Assembly (NCBI GenBank): GCA_029939235.1
Contig: JAOZTG010000008.1
Span: forward strand, 1-41,401
Direction of reading: 5' to 3'
From: Flavobacteriaceae bacterium
Lineage (GTDB): Bacteria; Bacteroidota; Bacteroidia; Flavobacteriales; Flavobacteriaceae
Length of the DNA: 41,401 bases
In this document: positions 18,373-27,063 of the stretch, one piece after another
How the letters are laid out: the number at the start of each line of letters is the position of its first letter
How positions within the stretch are numbered: position 1 is the first letter of the stretch
Made by a program: the position numbers and the translations under genes
The notes under the pieces: model-generated
Told to the model about the DNA's origin: nothing
Database searches by the model: none
What the model saw: only the letters and a program-made list of their open reading frames with translations

Positions 18373-20501
18373 GACCAGATTTTTCAGATTTAAAAATAGA
18401 TACTGCAGTTCAGCAAAAAGCTATACCTCAGGAGAATCAAGAGATTTGGAATACTCCGGAAGGAATACCTGTGAAGAGTAATTTCACCAAAGAAGACATT
18501 AAAGATGCTGAGCACCTGGAATTTGCAGCGGGATTACCTCCATTTACCAGAGGCCCTTATAGCACTATGTATGTTACTCGCCCATGGACCATTCGTCAAT
18601 ATGCAGGTTTTTCTACAGCAGAAGAATCCAATGCTTTTTACAGACGAAATCTTGCTGCCGGCCAAAAAGGACTTTCGGTTGCTTTTGACCTGGCTACACA
18701 CCGAGGATATGATTCCGATCATCCACGTGTAACAGGGGATGTGGGAAAAGCTGGTGTTGCTATTGATTCTGTATTGGATATGGAAGTATTATTCAACCAG
18801 ATACCTTTAGATAAAATGTCGGTTTCCATGACCATGAACGGAGCTGTTTTGCCGATTATGGCCTTCTATATAGCAGCTGCTAAAAAACAAGGTGTTAGTT
18901 TAGATAAACTTAGCGGAACCATCCAAAACGATATTTTAAAAGAGTTTATGGTTAGAAATACTTATATCTACCCACCTCTTCCATCGATGAAAATTATTGG
19001 TGATATTTTTGAATATACAACCAAGAACATGCCTAAATTTAATTCTATATCTATAAGTGGATACCACATGCAGGAAGCTGGGGCTACCGCCGATATTGAA
19101 TTGGCATACACTTTGGCAGATGGCATGGAGTATATTAGAACCGGACTGAAATCGGGTTTAAAAATTGATGAATTTGCTCCAAGACTTTCCTTTTTCTGGG
19201 CGGTTGGAATGAATCACTTTATGGAAATCGCAAAAATGCGTGCCGGCCGTATGCTCTGGGCGAAGATCATTAAGTCTTTTAACCCAAAGAATCCAAAATC
19301 GATGGCATTACGAACACACAGTCAAACTTCCGGATGGAGTTTAAGTGAGCAGGATCCTTTTAATAATGTTGCCCGTACTTGTATTGAAGCAATGGCTGCA
19401 GGCCTTGGCGGAACACAATCTTTACATACAAATGCTTTGGACGAAGCGATTGCTTTACCAACTGATTTTTCGGCTCGAATAGCAAGAAATACTCAAATTT
19501 ACATTCAGGAGGAAACTCAAATCACCAAAGCTGTTGACCCTTGGGCAGGTTCTTATTATGTAGAATATCTTACCAAAGAAATTGCCAAAAAAGCATGGAA
19601 ACTTATTGAAGAAGTGGAAGAACTTGGCGGAATGGCAAAAGCAATAGAAACCGGTGTTCCAAAATTGAGAATTGAAGAGGCTTCTGCCCGTAAACAGGCT
19701 CGTTTAGATTCCGGTCAGGATATTTTGGTTGGAGTGAATAAATTCCAAACCAAAGAGAAGTCAGATATCGAGATTCTGGAAGTGGATAATACGGCTGTAA
19801 GAGAATCGCAAATTGAAAGATTAAATAAGTTAAAATCAGATAGAAATAACGATATCGTTACTGCAAATTTAGAGGCTCTTTCAAAATGTGCTGATACCGG
19901 TAAAGGAAATTTACTGGAATTAGCTGTGGTTGCAGCTGAAAATTTTGCTACTTTAGGTGAAATTTCCGATGCCTTAGAGAAACATTTTGGCAGGCATAAA
20001 GCCGATACAAAGTTGATAAGCGGAGTATATCGTAAAGAAGTAGATATGGATAAAACTTTTGCAAAAGCTCAAAAACTAGCTAATAAATTTGCCGAATTAG
20101 AAGGTCGCCGACCTAGAGTAATGATTGCTAAAATGGGACAGGATGGTCATGACAGGGGTGCTAAAGTTGTAGCTTCAAGTTTTGCTGATCTTGGTTTTGA
20201 TGTGGATATGGGACCTTTATTCCAAACACCTGAAGAAGTTGCTAAACAAGCGATTGAAAACGATGTTCACTTTGTAGGTGCTTCCAGTTTGGCAGCAGGA
20301 CATAAAACACTTATCCCTCAATTGATCGATGAACTTGAAAAGCTTGGCAGACCGGATATTATGGTATTTGCAGGAGGAGTGATTCCGGCACAGGATTACG
20401 ATTATTTATTTAAAAGAAAAGTAGCTGCTGTTTTTGGTCCGGGAACAGTTATATCGGAATCGGCCATAACAATTATGAAAAAATATTTAGAACAGGAATA
20501 A
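18369..20501 (+). CDS. mutB: Methylmalonyl-CoA mutase large (catalytic) subunit
   Basis: A 710-residue adenosylcobalamin-dependent mutase subunit that interconverts succinyl-CoA and (R)-methylmalonyl-CoA. The N-terminal barrel has [39 protein letters not shown] and [11 protein letters not shown]. The C-terminal B12 domain has [11 protein letters not shown] (about residue 590), whose His replaces the lower cobalt ligand, followed by GASSLAAGH and [11 protein letters not shown]. Length and motifs are complete. It is the last gene of the operon; MeaB, its protective GTPase, is encoded convergently downstream. Confidence 0.97.
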   Translation: MRPDFSDLKIDTAVQQKAIPQENQEIWNTPEGIPVKSNFTKEDIKDAEHLEFAAGLPPFTRGPYSTMYVTRPWTIRQYAGFSTAEESNAFYRRNLAAGQKGLSVAFDLATHRGYDSDHPRVTGDVGKAGVAIDSVLDMEVLFNQIPLDKMSVSMTMNGAVLPIMAFYIAAAKKQGVSLDKLSGTIQNDILKEFMVRNTYIYPPLPSMKIIGDIFEYTTKNMPKFNSISISGYHMQEAGATADIELAYTLADGMEYIRTGLKSGLKIDEFAPRLSFFWAVGMNHFMEIAKMRAGRMLWAKIIKSFNPKNPKSMALRTHSQTSGWSLSEQDPFNNVARTCIEAMAAGLGGTQSLHTNALDEAIALPTDFSARIARNTQIYIQEETQITKAVDPWAGSYYVEYLTKEIAKKAWKLIEEVEELGGMAKAIETGVPKLRIEEASARKQARLDSGQDILVGVNKFQTKEKSDIEILEVDNTAVRESQIERLNKLKSDRNNDIVTANLEALSKCADTGKGNLLELAVVAAENFATLGEISDALEKHFGRHKADTKLISGVYRKEVDMDKTFAKAQKLANKFAELEGRRPRVMIAKMGQDGHDRGAKVVASSFADLGFDVDMGPLFQTPEEVAKQAIENDVHFVGASSLAAGHKTLIPQLIDELEKLGRPDIMVFAGGVIPAQDYDYLFKRKVAAVFGPGTVISESAITIMKKYLEQE

Positions 20502-20600
20502 AAGGTATTAAACCTCAGGGCAAGCCCTGAACCCAATAACAGGAATCAACCCAAGGGTCGAGGTATTAACCAAGATCCCGCTGAAAAAAACAGGATTAGT
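20502..20600. repeat. GC-richer intergenic element with hairpin
   Basis: Between mutB and meaB, about 90 bases are clearly less AT-rich than the flanks. They begin with a perfect inverted repeat TCAGGGC-AA-GCCCTGA (20515-20530) and contain further CCC/GGG words (acccaagggtcgagg, aagatcccgctg). There is no coding potential. This could be an interspersed repeat; other copies cannot be seen in this window. Confidence 0.35.
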
Positions 20601-20666
20601 TCGACTTAAAAAATTGAAATTAATTTTTTAAAGTCTCACGAATAAGACTATCATTATTTGAATTAG

Positions 20667-20702
20667 AAAAACCTCGCTCCATTTTTGTGTTGCGGGGTTT
20701 TT
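20667..20702. terminator. Bidirectional terminator between mutB and meaB
   Basis: AAAAACCTCGC (20667-20677) pairs with GCGGGGTTTTT (20692-20702), 11 pairs including one T-G, around a 14-base loop. It overlaps the meaB stop codon and serves both convergent genes. Confidence 0.85.
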
Positions 20703-21717
20703 ATTTATGTTTTCCAATCAAATTTTTAAACTCTTCCATAATTAACTGCGCTGCTTTTACAGGTGATACTCTTGAAGAAATGATTTCTTTCTCGAAACTT
20801 GTTAAATGCTCTTTTATATGGTCAGATGTATAAAACAATCTTTTTAACTCCTCATTAATATTATTGTACATCCATTGTATTTGCTGATGATCTCTGTTCT
20901 TTTTAAAATAACCATTCTTTAAAACCGACTCTTTGAATTCTGAGATCTTTTCCCATACAAAATCAATTCCAGTATTTTTGGTAGATGATGCCATACTCAC
21001 AACAGGCGTCCAGCCTGATTCCGATCGGGGAAAAATATGCAAGGCATTTTGATATTGTAATTTTGCCATTTCACTTTTACGGATATTGTCACCATCTGCC
21101 TTATTGATCACAACCATATCCGCCATTTCCATGATTCCTTTTTTAATGCCCTGTAGTTCATCTCCAGCACCTGACAACATTAAAAGCAAAAAGAAATCTG
21201 TCATACCATGAACAGCAGTTTCTGATTGTCCAACCCCAACGGTTTCAATTAAAACCACATCATAACCGGCAGCTTCGCAAAGCAGCATTGTTTCACCGGT
21301 TTTGTTTGCTACACCCCCTAAAGTATCTCCGGAAGCTGATGGCCTGATATAAGCACCTTCTAAATTAGCCAGCTCTTCCATTCGGGTTTTATCCCCTAAA
21401 ATACTACCTTTTGAACGCTGACTACTTGGGTCAATAGATAAGATTGCAACTTTATGACCTTTACTTACCAAATGCTTTCCAAAAACTTCAATAAATGTAC
21501 TTTTCCCAACTCCGGGTACTCCTGTGATTCCAATTCGAATAGAATTACCGGATTGCGGTAAAATTGCCTGAATAATTTCTTTCGCAAGCTTTTTATCACT
21601 TTCTAAATTACTTTCAATAAGCGTAATTGCTCTTGAAAGTATAACACGATCACCTTTTAAAACACCATCAATATATGCTTCTATCGGTAATCTTCTTTTA
21701 GGCTTGTAATTTTTCAT
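20701..21717 (-). CDS. meaB: Methylmalonyl-CoA mutase-associated GTPase MeaB (ArgK family)
   Basis: A 338-residue G3E-type P-loop GTPase. The P-loop is GVPGVGKS (66-73). Other motifs are LSIDPSSQRSKGSILGDKTRM, RPSASGDTLGG, DVVLIETVGVGQSE (Walker B) and VINKADGD (base recognition). MeaB guards methylmalonyl-CoA mutase and gates adenosylcobalamin loading. Its place directly beyond the mutase genes fits this, although it is on the opposite strand and so separately regulated. Confidence 0.95.
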   Translation of the reverse strand: MKNYKPKRRLPIEAYIDGVLKGDRVILSRAITLIESNLESDKKLAKEIIQAILPQSGNSIRIGITGVPGVGKSTFIEVFGKHLVSKGHKVAILSIDPSSQRSKGSILGDKTRMEELANLEGAYIRPSASGDTLGGVANKTGETMLLCEAAGYDVVLIETVGVGQSETAVHGMTDFFLLLMLSGAGDELQGIKKGIMEMADMVVINKADGDNIRKSEMAKLQYQNALHIFPRSESGWTPVVSMASSTKNTGIDFVWEKISEFKESVLKNGYFKKNRDHQQIQWMYNNINEELKRLFYTSDHIKEHLTSFEKEIISSRVSPVKAAQLIMEEFKNLIGKHK

Positions 21718-22144
21718 GTGACTTTATTATGTTCTTTTTCAACATGATAAATATCTATTATGTGAAAATAATGTTTAAATATAAGTACATAAAGATAAGT
21801 TTTTAAAAAATTCTGGATGTGTTTTTAAAAAATAATTTATAATAAAAATAGTTCTGTTTTAGAATAATGTAGAATTACTATTTTTAGATACTTGATTGCC
21901 AGTAAATATTTAAAATTCTCTTTGTAAAACTTCCATATTTTCTCTGTGTGCCTTTGAGAAATACCCGCCTGAACGGACTGGCAGGGCTATTGCACAAAGT
22001 GCCACAAAGGGTTTTAACAAGTTGCACAAACACAACACTATTGTAAAACACAACCATAATAATTAATTCATCAAAAATTCCTAAATCAAGCAGATCAAAT
22101 AAGATTTTGTCCCTTAGCCAACTTAAAAAGCACTCAGAAATATC
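21718..22144. other. Non-coding spacer between meaB and the BI-1 gene
   Basis: These 427 bases hold no convincing gene on either strand. The right part of meaB's upstream region is very AT-rich and presumably contains its promoter, though no clear TAnnTTTG was found. The remainder contains the repeat-like element described separately. Confidence 0.6.
21910..22035. repeat. Intergenic repeat-like element with inverted words
   Basis: The stretch contains tttgtaaaac, ctctgtgtgcctttgag, a GC-rich core cccgcctgaacggactggca, then gcacaaagtgccacaaaggg and gttgcacaaacac. The left TTTGTG-type words are echoed on the other strand by the right CACAAAG-type words. The core resembles the CCCGCC-type words seen in repeats of many Bacteroidota genomes (from memory). 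It is related in vocabulary to the element at 655-815. Confidence 0.4.
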
Positions 22145-22855
22145 CTATTTTCTATCCCCAAAAATTCTCAATAGAAAAATAAACAGGTTGATAAAATCTA
22201 AATATAGGGTTAAAGCCCCTAAAATGGCGCTCTTTTCCATACTCTCACCATTATCAAAACCCTGATAAGCAATAGCCTTTAACTTTTGCGTATCATAGGC
22301 TGTCAATCCAACAAATATGGCAACTCCTAAATAAGTAATGATCCAGTGCATCATTTCGCTATGCATAAAAATATTCACAACAGAAGCAATAATAATTCCT
22401 ATCAAGGCCATCATTGCCAGATTTCCAATTTTTGTCAGATCTTTTTTTGTGAAAAATCCATAGGCACTCATCGCTCCAAACGTACCCGCAGTTACTAAAA
22501 ATGTAGAAGAGATCGATGCAGAGGTATACATCATAAACAAAATAGATAAAGTGAGTCCGTTCAATACAGCATACAAAATAAACAGCATTGTAGCTGTAGA
22601 AGCACTTATTTTATGCACCATTCTTGAAATATATCCAACCAAAAAAAGCTCTCCGATAATCAAACCAAAAAACAAAATTTTGTTACCAACAATTATTTGC
22701 ATCAATGATTCGGAGCCAGCTACATAATATGCAACAGCTCCGGTGAGCAAAAGGGCAATAGCCATCCAGTTATAAACTCTTGAAAAGTAAACAGAAACTG
22801 TATTATTACTTACTTCAATAGGGCTATCATTAAAATTTTTGATATGATTTTCCAT
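22145..22855 (-). CDS. Bax inhibitor-1/YccA family membrane protein
   Basis: A 236-residue protein with seven predicted membrane helices after a short cytoplasmic N-terminus. Family motifs are VYNWMAIALLLTG near the start, LTLSILF in the middle, the GVAIFVGLTAYDTQKLK segment (helix six with the conserved Asp) and the C-terminal ALTLYLDFINLFIFLLRIFG. Members are pH- and Ca2+-responsive membrane proteins, related to YbhL/YccA. It follows nosY1 on the same strand after 112 bases but is a common chromosomal gene, so a functional link with nos is not implied. Confidence 0.93.
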   Translation of the reverse strand: MENHIKNFNDSPIEVSNNTVSVYFSRVYNWMAIALLLTGAVAYYVAGSESLMQIIVGNKILFFGLIIGELFLVGYISRMVHKISASTATMLFILYAVLNGLTLSILFMMYTSASISSTFLVTAGTFGAMSAYGFFTKKDLTKIGNLAMMALIGIIIASVVNIFMHSEMMHWIITYLGVAIFVGLTAYDTQKLKAIAYQGFDNGESMEKSAILGALTLYLDFINLFIFLLRIFGDRK

Positions 22856-22967
22856 AGTATTTTATAAATTTTTGCAAAGGAATAACGATTATATAAGATA
22901 TAAAAATCATTATTCTTTAAGTTTTGTTAATTCTTTAAAAATTGTTTGTGGTACTTGAATATGTATC

Positions 22968-23750
22968 TTAAAAATCTTTCTTTTGAAGTTTTCGTTTCAT
23001 TCTCCATACGGGAATAATCACCCAAAGGGATAAAACGATCAATGATAAGATCAAACCCAGATTAGTTCCGAAAAACTCTTTAAAAACTGCTCCGGTATAA
23101 CCGAGTAAAGCGGAAATATCAAGTTTCAATAAAATCAATATTCGGGAAAGATCTATGGGGTTAAACATTGTTGCTGCTAAAGAAAATTTATCCAAAGGAT
23201 ACTCATTGAACATTACCAGTGAGATCATAAATATACCATCATATATCACAGCTAAGAACAACCACATCAAAATTGCATAACCGAACCCTTTGATCTTATT
23301 ATCCTGTGATAATGCTATATTGAAAGCCAAAGCAACAAATATAAAATTCAAAAATGACCCAACTACCAATAATAATCCAAAATCAAAAATGGCAGCAGAT
23401 CTAAACAAACCATACATTAAAAATGGAATTCCTAACCCCAGAGCTAAACTCAAAGTTAATGAGATAGAAATACCTAAATACTGCCCCATAAAAATTGTAC
23501 TTCTTTTAATAGGCTGTGCCAGAAGTAGTTCAGTAAACTCTTTGGAATTATAATAATACATCACTCCAAAAATTGTCCCTATCAGAGGAGTAAGAACAAT
23601 AATGATATTCATTAATGTTATGATGGCTTTATTAATATCATTATTTAAAAATAACAATACAAATCCAAGGGCTAAATAAAATGCAAAATAAACATAGCTC
23701 CACCGGCTTCGCATTAGATCATAAAAACTATATTTTAATATTTTAAACAT
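22968..23750 (-). CDS. nosY: ABC transporter permease NosY (cluster 1)
   Basis: A 260-residue membrane protein with about six helices, of the ABC-2 type. It carries the NosY-like features FKILKYSFYDLMRSRW at the start, YYNSKEFTELLLAQPIKRSTIFMGQYLG after the second helix, and a PIDLSRILILLKLD segment near residue 200. With NosF and periplasmic NosD it forms the NosDFY complex that supports assembly of the Cu-S centre CuZ. It overlaps nosF1 by eight bases, implying translational coupling, and closes cluster 1. Confidence 0.9.
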   Translation of the reverse strand: MFKILKYSFYDLMRSRWSYVYFAFYLALGFVLLFLNNDINKAIITLMNIIIVLTPLIGTIFGVMYYYNSKEFTELLLAQPIKRSTIFMGQYLGISISLTLSLALGLGIPFLMYGLFRSAAIFDFGLLLVVGSFLNFIFVALAFNIALSQDNKIKGFGYAILMWLFLAVIYDGIFMISLVMFNEYPLDKFSLAATMFNPIDLSRILILLKLDISALLGYTGAVFKEFFGTNLGLILSLIVLSLWVIIPVWRMKRKLQKKDF

Positions 23751-24450
23751 TTTCTTTAGTCATTAAATTAGCGATAGCATGTTCAAGATCATTTTGTTTG
23801 GTTTGTTGTTTTAACTCGGCTACACTACCTTTAAAATAAATAATTCCATCCAATAAAAACACAATTTCATCTGCTATCTCTTCTACTAAACTCATAATAT
23901 GCGTGGTGATCAAAAGAGTTTTACCTTTCTCTTTTTCTTTTTGAATGATCTCCTTTAAGTGAATTAATGAAATTGGATCCAAACCTGTAGTAGGCTCATC
24001 TAAAATGATCAGATCACTATCAAACATAAAGGTTAAAATGATATTTACTTTTTGTTTCGTTCCTCCTGATAAATTACCCAGCTTTTTATCTAAAAAAGGT
24101 TCTAAACTAAAAAGTTGAATTAAATCTTTATCCTGTGCTTTTTTCGGACGTAGATTTTTAACCATGGAAATCAATTCATTCACCCTAAGGTTTGCAGGGA
24201 AATTTGCGATCTGTGGCAAATAGTTAATTTGATTTCGATAATCCCATTGTTTTAAAACTGAATTTCCATCAATCTCGATTTCACCTGAATTAGGAATCAC
24301 CATCCCCAAAATACTTTTTATCAAAGTAGTTTTCCCGGAACCATTTGGACCTAAAATTGCAAAAATTCCACCCTTTTTAATCTGCAGATCCAAACCGTCT
24401 AAAACAGTTAGTTTTCCAAATTTTTTATGTAGGCTACTAATATCTATCAT
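23743..24450 (-). CDS. nosF: ABC transporter ATPase NosF (cluster 1)
   Basis: A 235-residue ABC ATPase. Walker A is GPNGSGKTT (about 34-42), the signature is LSGGTKQKVN, Walker B is LIILDEPTTGLDP and the switch His is in TTHIMS. Position between nosD and nosY assigns it to the NosDFY maturation complex of N2O reductase. It lies 52 bases after nosD1. Confidence 0.93.
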   Translation of the reverse strand: MIDISSLHKKFGKLTVLDGLDLQIKKGGIFAILGPNGSGKTTLIKSILGMVIPNSGEIEIDGNSVLKQWDYRNQINYLPQIANFPANLRVNELISMVKNLRPKKAQDKDLIQLFSLEPFLDKKLGNLSGGTKQKVNIILTFMFDSDLIILDEPTTGLDPISLIHLKEIIQKEKEKGKTLLITTHIMSLVEEIADEIVFLLDGIIYFKGSVAELKQQTKQNDLEHAIANLMTKENV

Positions 24451-24502
24451 TTTTGATTTATCTGTTATTTAACTGAATATCACCATTATATTTAAAATAT
24501 TT

Positions 24503-25750
24503 CTATTCATAAATTGGATTTATTGGTTCTGTTAAAGGCTTATTGTCTAATAAATCATCAGGCGTGAAAACCGGGGATACCTTTTCGGAAAAATTAATAA
24601 TATCAACAAATAAACTCCTCAATAACACCAATGTTTCCGGGGTTTTATTTACTACATATGAAAATAATTTCACTGGACGGTGAGGTACATCTCCAATACC
24701 ATTTTTATCCAGATCATAACCAGTATATTCACTCCAGTAATTGGCCTCAAACTTATTATCATTTAACCTGCTATTATAGGACAGGTCAAAAGCATTATGC
24801 ATAAAATTATTGAACTCAAAAACATTTGTATAACATCCTCCTGTAAATTTTACTGCCCAGCCGTTTCTTATAAAGTGATTTTCTTTATAGCTAATTCTGT
24901 TACAGCCGTCCACATTAATTCCAATGGTGTTCTGTTCAAAAATATTGTTGTTAATATCAGCATCATTAATTTCTTTTAAAAGTAAGCCATAAGATGCTGT
25001 ACCCCAATTATAATGAAATGTATTGTGATGCATTTTAATAAATTTGGAAAACATGACAGCGACACCGGCACCGTTATTTTTGAATTCATTATGATGATAT
25101 TCATTGTGATGTGAAAACATAAAATGTAATCCATAACGAATATTATCTCTACTTGAATTGTTTGAAATAAAGCTTTTATCTACAAACTCTAAATAAATAC
25201 CATCTCTCATACCCAAAAGTACATTTTGCTCAATTCTCATATGCGAACTTTTCCATACATGCACACCATTACCGGCACTTGTTTCATTTTTGGCATCATT
25301 GCGTCCGTAGATCTTGTTATTCTGAATAATCCCATATTTGACCCTTTGTAAAATAAAACCATAGAAAACATTTTCAGCAATATTATCTTTTATTGTAAAA
25401 TTCTTTGAGTGCGAAATAAAAACGGCAGCTATTTCCTTGGTATGGCTCATTCCAATATTGATGAACTTAAACCCTGATATACTAAAATTATCAGCTTTTA
25501 CCGCAAATATGCTTTCTGTTTTATTCTCAGCATCAATAACCGGATAATCAACACCAATAATATGAATGGCTCTGTTTACATTAATTTGATTTTCCTTGTA
25601 AATACCTTTTTTTACTAAAATGGTGTCTCCATCTTTGGCTAATAATACAGCTTCTTTTATGGATTTTACACCACAGGAATCACATACATTGATCGTATTG
25701 GCGTGAATTACAGACGTAAATACTAAAAAGAATACTAAAATAAATCTCAT
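24503..25750 (-). CDS. nosD: Periplasmic copper-site assembly protein NosD (cluster 1)
   Basis: A 415-residue exported protein (signal peptide about 1-17, cleavage near HA-N) with a right-handed beta-helix made of CASH/NosD repeats: many NN, HHN and N-F/I-I turns between about residues 60 and 330. The C-terminal NYWSEYTGYDLDKNGIGDVPH motif is the classic NosD/CASH ending. It works with NosF and NosY in CuZ biogenesis. It starts one base after the nosL1 stop. It is clearly divergent from nosD2 at 37045-38346. Confidence 0.94.
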   Translation of the reverse strand: MRFILVFFLVFTSVIHANTINVCDSCGVKSIKEAVLLAKDGDTILVKKGIYKENQINVNRAIHIIGVDYPVIDAENKTESIFAVKADNFSISGFKFINIGMSHTKEIAAVFISHSKNFTIKDNIAENVFYGFILQRVKYGIIQNNKIYGRNDAKNETSAGNGVHVWKSSHMRIEQNVLLGMRDGIYLEFVDKSFISNNSSRDNIRYGLHFMFSHHNEYHHNEFKNNGAGVAVMFSKFIKMHHNTFHYNWGTASYGLLLKEINDADINNNIFEQNTIGINVDGCNRISYKENHFIRNGWAVKFTGGCYTNVFEFNNFMHNAFDLSYNSRLNDNKFEANYWSEYTGYDLDKNGIGDVPHRPVKLFSYVVNKTPETLVLLRSLFVDIINFSEKVSPVFTPDDLLDNKPLTEPINPIYE

Positions 25751-25751
25751 T

Positions 25752-26192
25752 CTATTTTGAGAGTTCTGTTTTTAACTGTTCCCAGGTATAAAGTTTACCT
25801 CCGTTTTCTTTTAGTAATTTCTCAGCAGTTTCTTTGGAACTGAAAGCAGAAAGGTTAGCTCCCATCGGACTCTTAATATTTTCACTAATTAAATATGTAG
25901 CAGTTTTTGCATCCACAAGATTTCCCGGATCTGCATAATCAGCAACCAACAAAAATTCCATCAAATTCTCATTATCATCCCTGCTGATCTTCATAACCAT
26001 ACACTCTACAGCATCAAACATATAGGCTTTTCCTTTTTTGGTAACATATTGTGCCGAATGACTTTTATCTACAACTGTCATGTCACAAAGAAGGCAATGG
26101 TCTTGGCCATAGTTTATTTCTTTTGGTTCAACTTTGCATGATGTAAATAGCAACAACACTGCAGAAAAAAATAATAATAGTGCTTTTTTCAT
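25752..26192 (-). CDS. nosL: Copper chaperone lipoprotein NosL (cluster 1)
   Basis: A 146-residue protein counted from the Met at 26192, which gives a perfect lipoprotein signal (MKKALLLFFSAVLLLFTSC). An upstream in-frame Met at 26258 would add 22 unlikely residues. The motif HCLLCDM is the NosL CxxCxM copper(I) site, followed by MTVVDKSHSAQYVTKKGK, YLISENIKSPMGANLSAF and a C-terminal LYTWEQL. NosL delivers Cu(I) for CuZ assembly and is probably anchored in the outer or inner membrane facing the periplasm. A TAnnTTTG match (TACATTTG, 26213-26220, minus strand) lies just upstream. Confidence 0.92.
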   Translation of the reverse strand: MKKALLLFFSAVLLLFTSCKVEPKEINYGQDHCLLCDMTVVDKSHSAQYVTKKGKAYMFDAVECMVMKISRDDNENLMEFLLVADYADPGNLVDAKTATYLISENIKSPMGANLSAFSSKETAEKLLKENGGKLYTWEQLKTELSK

Positions 26193-26286
26193 TTTAATAT
26201 CGTTAGAGTTTTCAAATGTAATAATAATTGAGCATAATGACAGAACCACCCTACTCAATAAATTCTCATAATCATTCTAAATTTAA

Positions 26287-26874
26287 TTAATTATTTGCTT
26301 CTTTTTTACCGATAAAAAATGCGACAAAAGTTAAAAACATTCCCGTAAACATAAACCATGCTCCCGCTCTTGGGTAAGAATGAGCAGTAAAATTAAGTAT
26401 ATCTTTAGTTCCATACAACGGTGGTTGAAAGCCCATTACAGATCCATCCGGATTTTTGAAATTCATAATCGCTTTAGGATCTAAATTATGACCATAATCA
26501 TACTCCCAAAGATAAAAATCATACATTCCTGCAATTCCCAATACAGACATCAATATAAACCAGAATAGAAACCATTTATATTTTCCAATAAAACCAATGA
26601 CTACCCCTAAAACAATCATCATACCAATTACTATAGGAAATATTGTAAACTCTGGTATGGACTCAGGAATATACTGCATACCAACATAGTGATTCATTAA
26701 ATTGATATTTTTAATATCGAATTCATTCGTGTCAGCAAATTTATTTATATAGATCTCCATTCCCAGAGGGATTGGGTACTGCGGTGCTTCAAGCGTAATA
26801 TTCCATAATGGAAAGGCAAATAATCCAAGTAATAACAGAGAACCTGTTATCATTAAAATTTTTGATTTTTTCAT
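26287..26874 (-). CDS. NosB-like integral membrane protein (cluster 1)
   Basis: A 195-residue membrane protein with four predicted helices (about 5-24, 78-97, 101-119 and 169-189). It starts with a helix followed by FPLWNITLEAPQYP, then has MNHYVGM near residue 62, and YGHNLDP before the last part. The same order of motifs occurs in the 276-residue protein at 38479-39309 of cluster 2, so the two are paralogues. Both follow a nosZ gene directly, as the polytopic NosB does in clade II nos clusters, so NosB is the likely identity, but I assign it by position and not by sequence memory. Conserved His residues in NHYxGM and YGHxLD could bind metal or haem. Confidence 0.65.
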   Translation of the reverse strand: MKKSKILMITGSLLLLGLFAFPLWNITLEAPQYPIPLGMEIYINKFADTNEFDIKNINLMNHYVGMQYIPESIPEFTIFPIVIGMMIVLGVVIGFIGKYKWFLFWFILMSVLGIAGMYDFYLWEYDYGHNLDPKAIMNFKNPDGSVMGFQPPLYGTKDILNFTAHSYPRAGAWFMFTGMFLTFVAFFIGKKEANN

Positions 26875-26921
26875 GATTCTTTTTATGATTTAAATGAGAT
26901 AGTAATACAAAAAAATATAAA

Positions 26922-26929
26922 CAAATATA
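26922..26929 (-). promoter_or_regulatory. Candidate -7 element for nosB1
   Basis: Minus-strand TATATTTG fits TAnnTTTG, 47 bases before the nosB1-like start and downstream of the nosZ1 hairpin. It could give nosB-L-D-F-Y a promoter of their own. No -33 TTG is evident. Confidence 0.3.
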
Positions 26930-26987
26930 TGCATTAAACATTTGAATAAATGCTACTTAACATGCATAAAAGATGATTAATCTTAAT

Positions 26988-27034
26988 TTATAAAAATATA
27001 AAAGCGGACAGAAACATCTGCCTCCGTCCGCTTT
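26988..27034 (-). terminator. Hairpin (terminator or attenuator) after nosZ1
   Basis: AAAGCGGAC (27001-27009) pairs perfectly with GTCCGCTTT (27026-27034). On the minus strand the stem is followed by a T-rich stretch (TTTTATATTTTTATAA). It begins about 30 bases after the nosZ1 stop and could lower expression of the downstream maturation genes. Confidence 0.7.
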
Positions 27035-27063
27035 AAACAATATATATTTAAACTATAAATATT

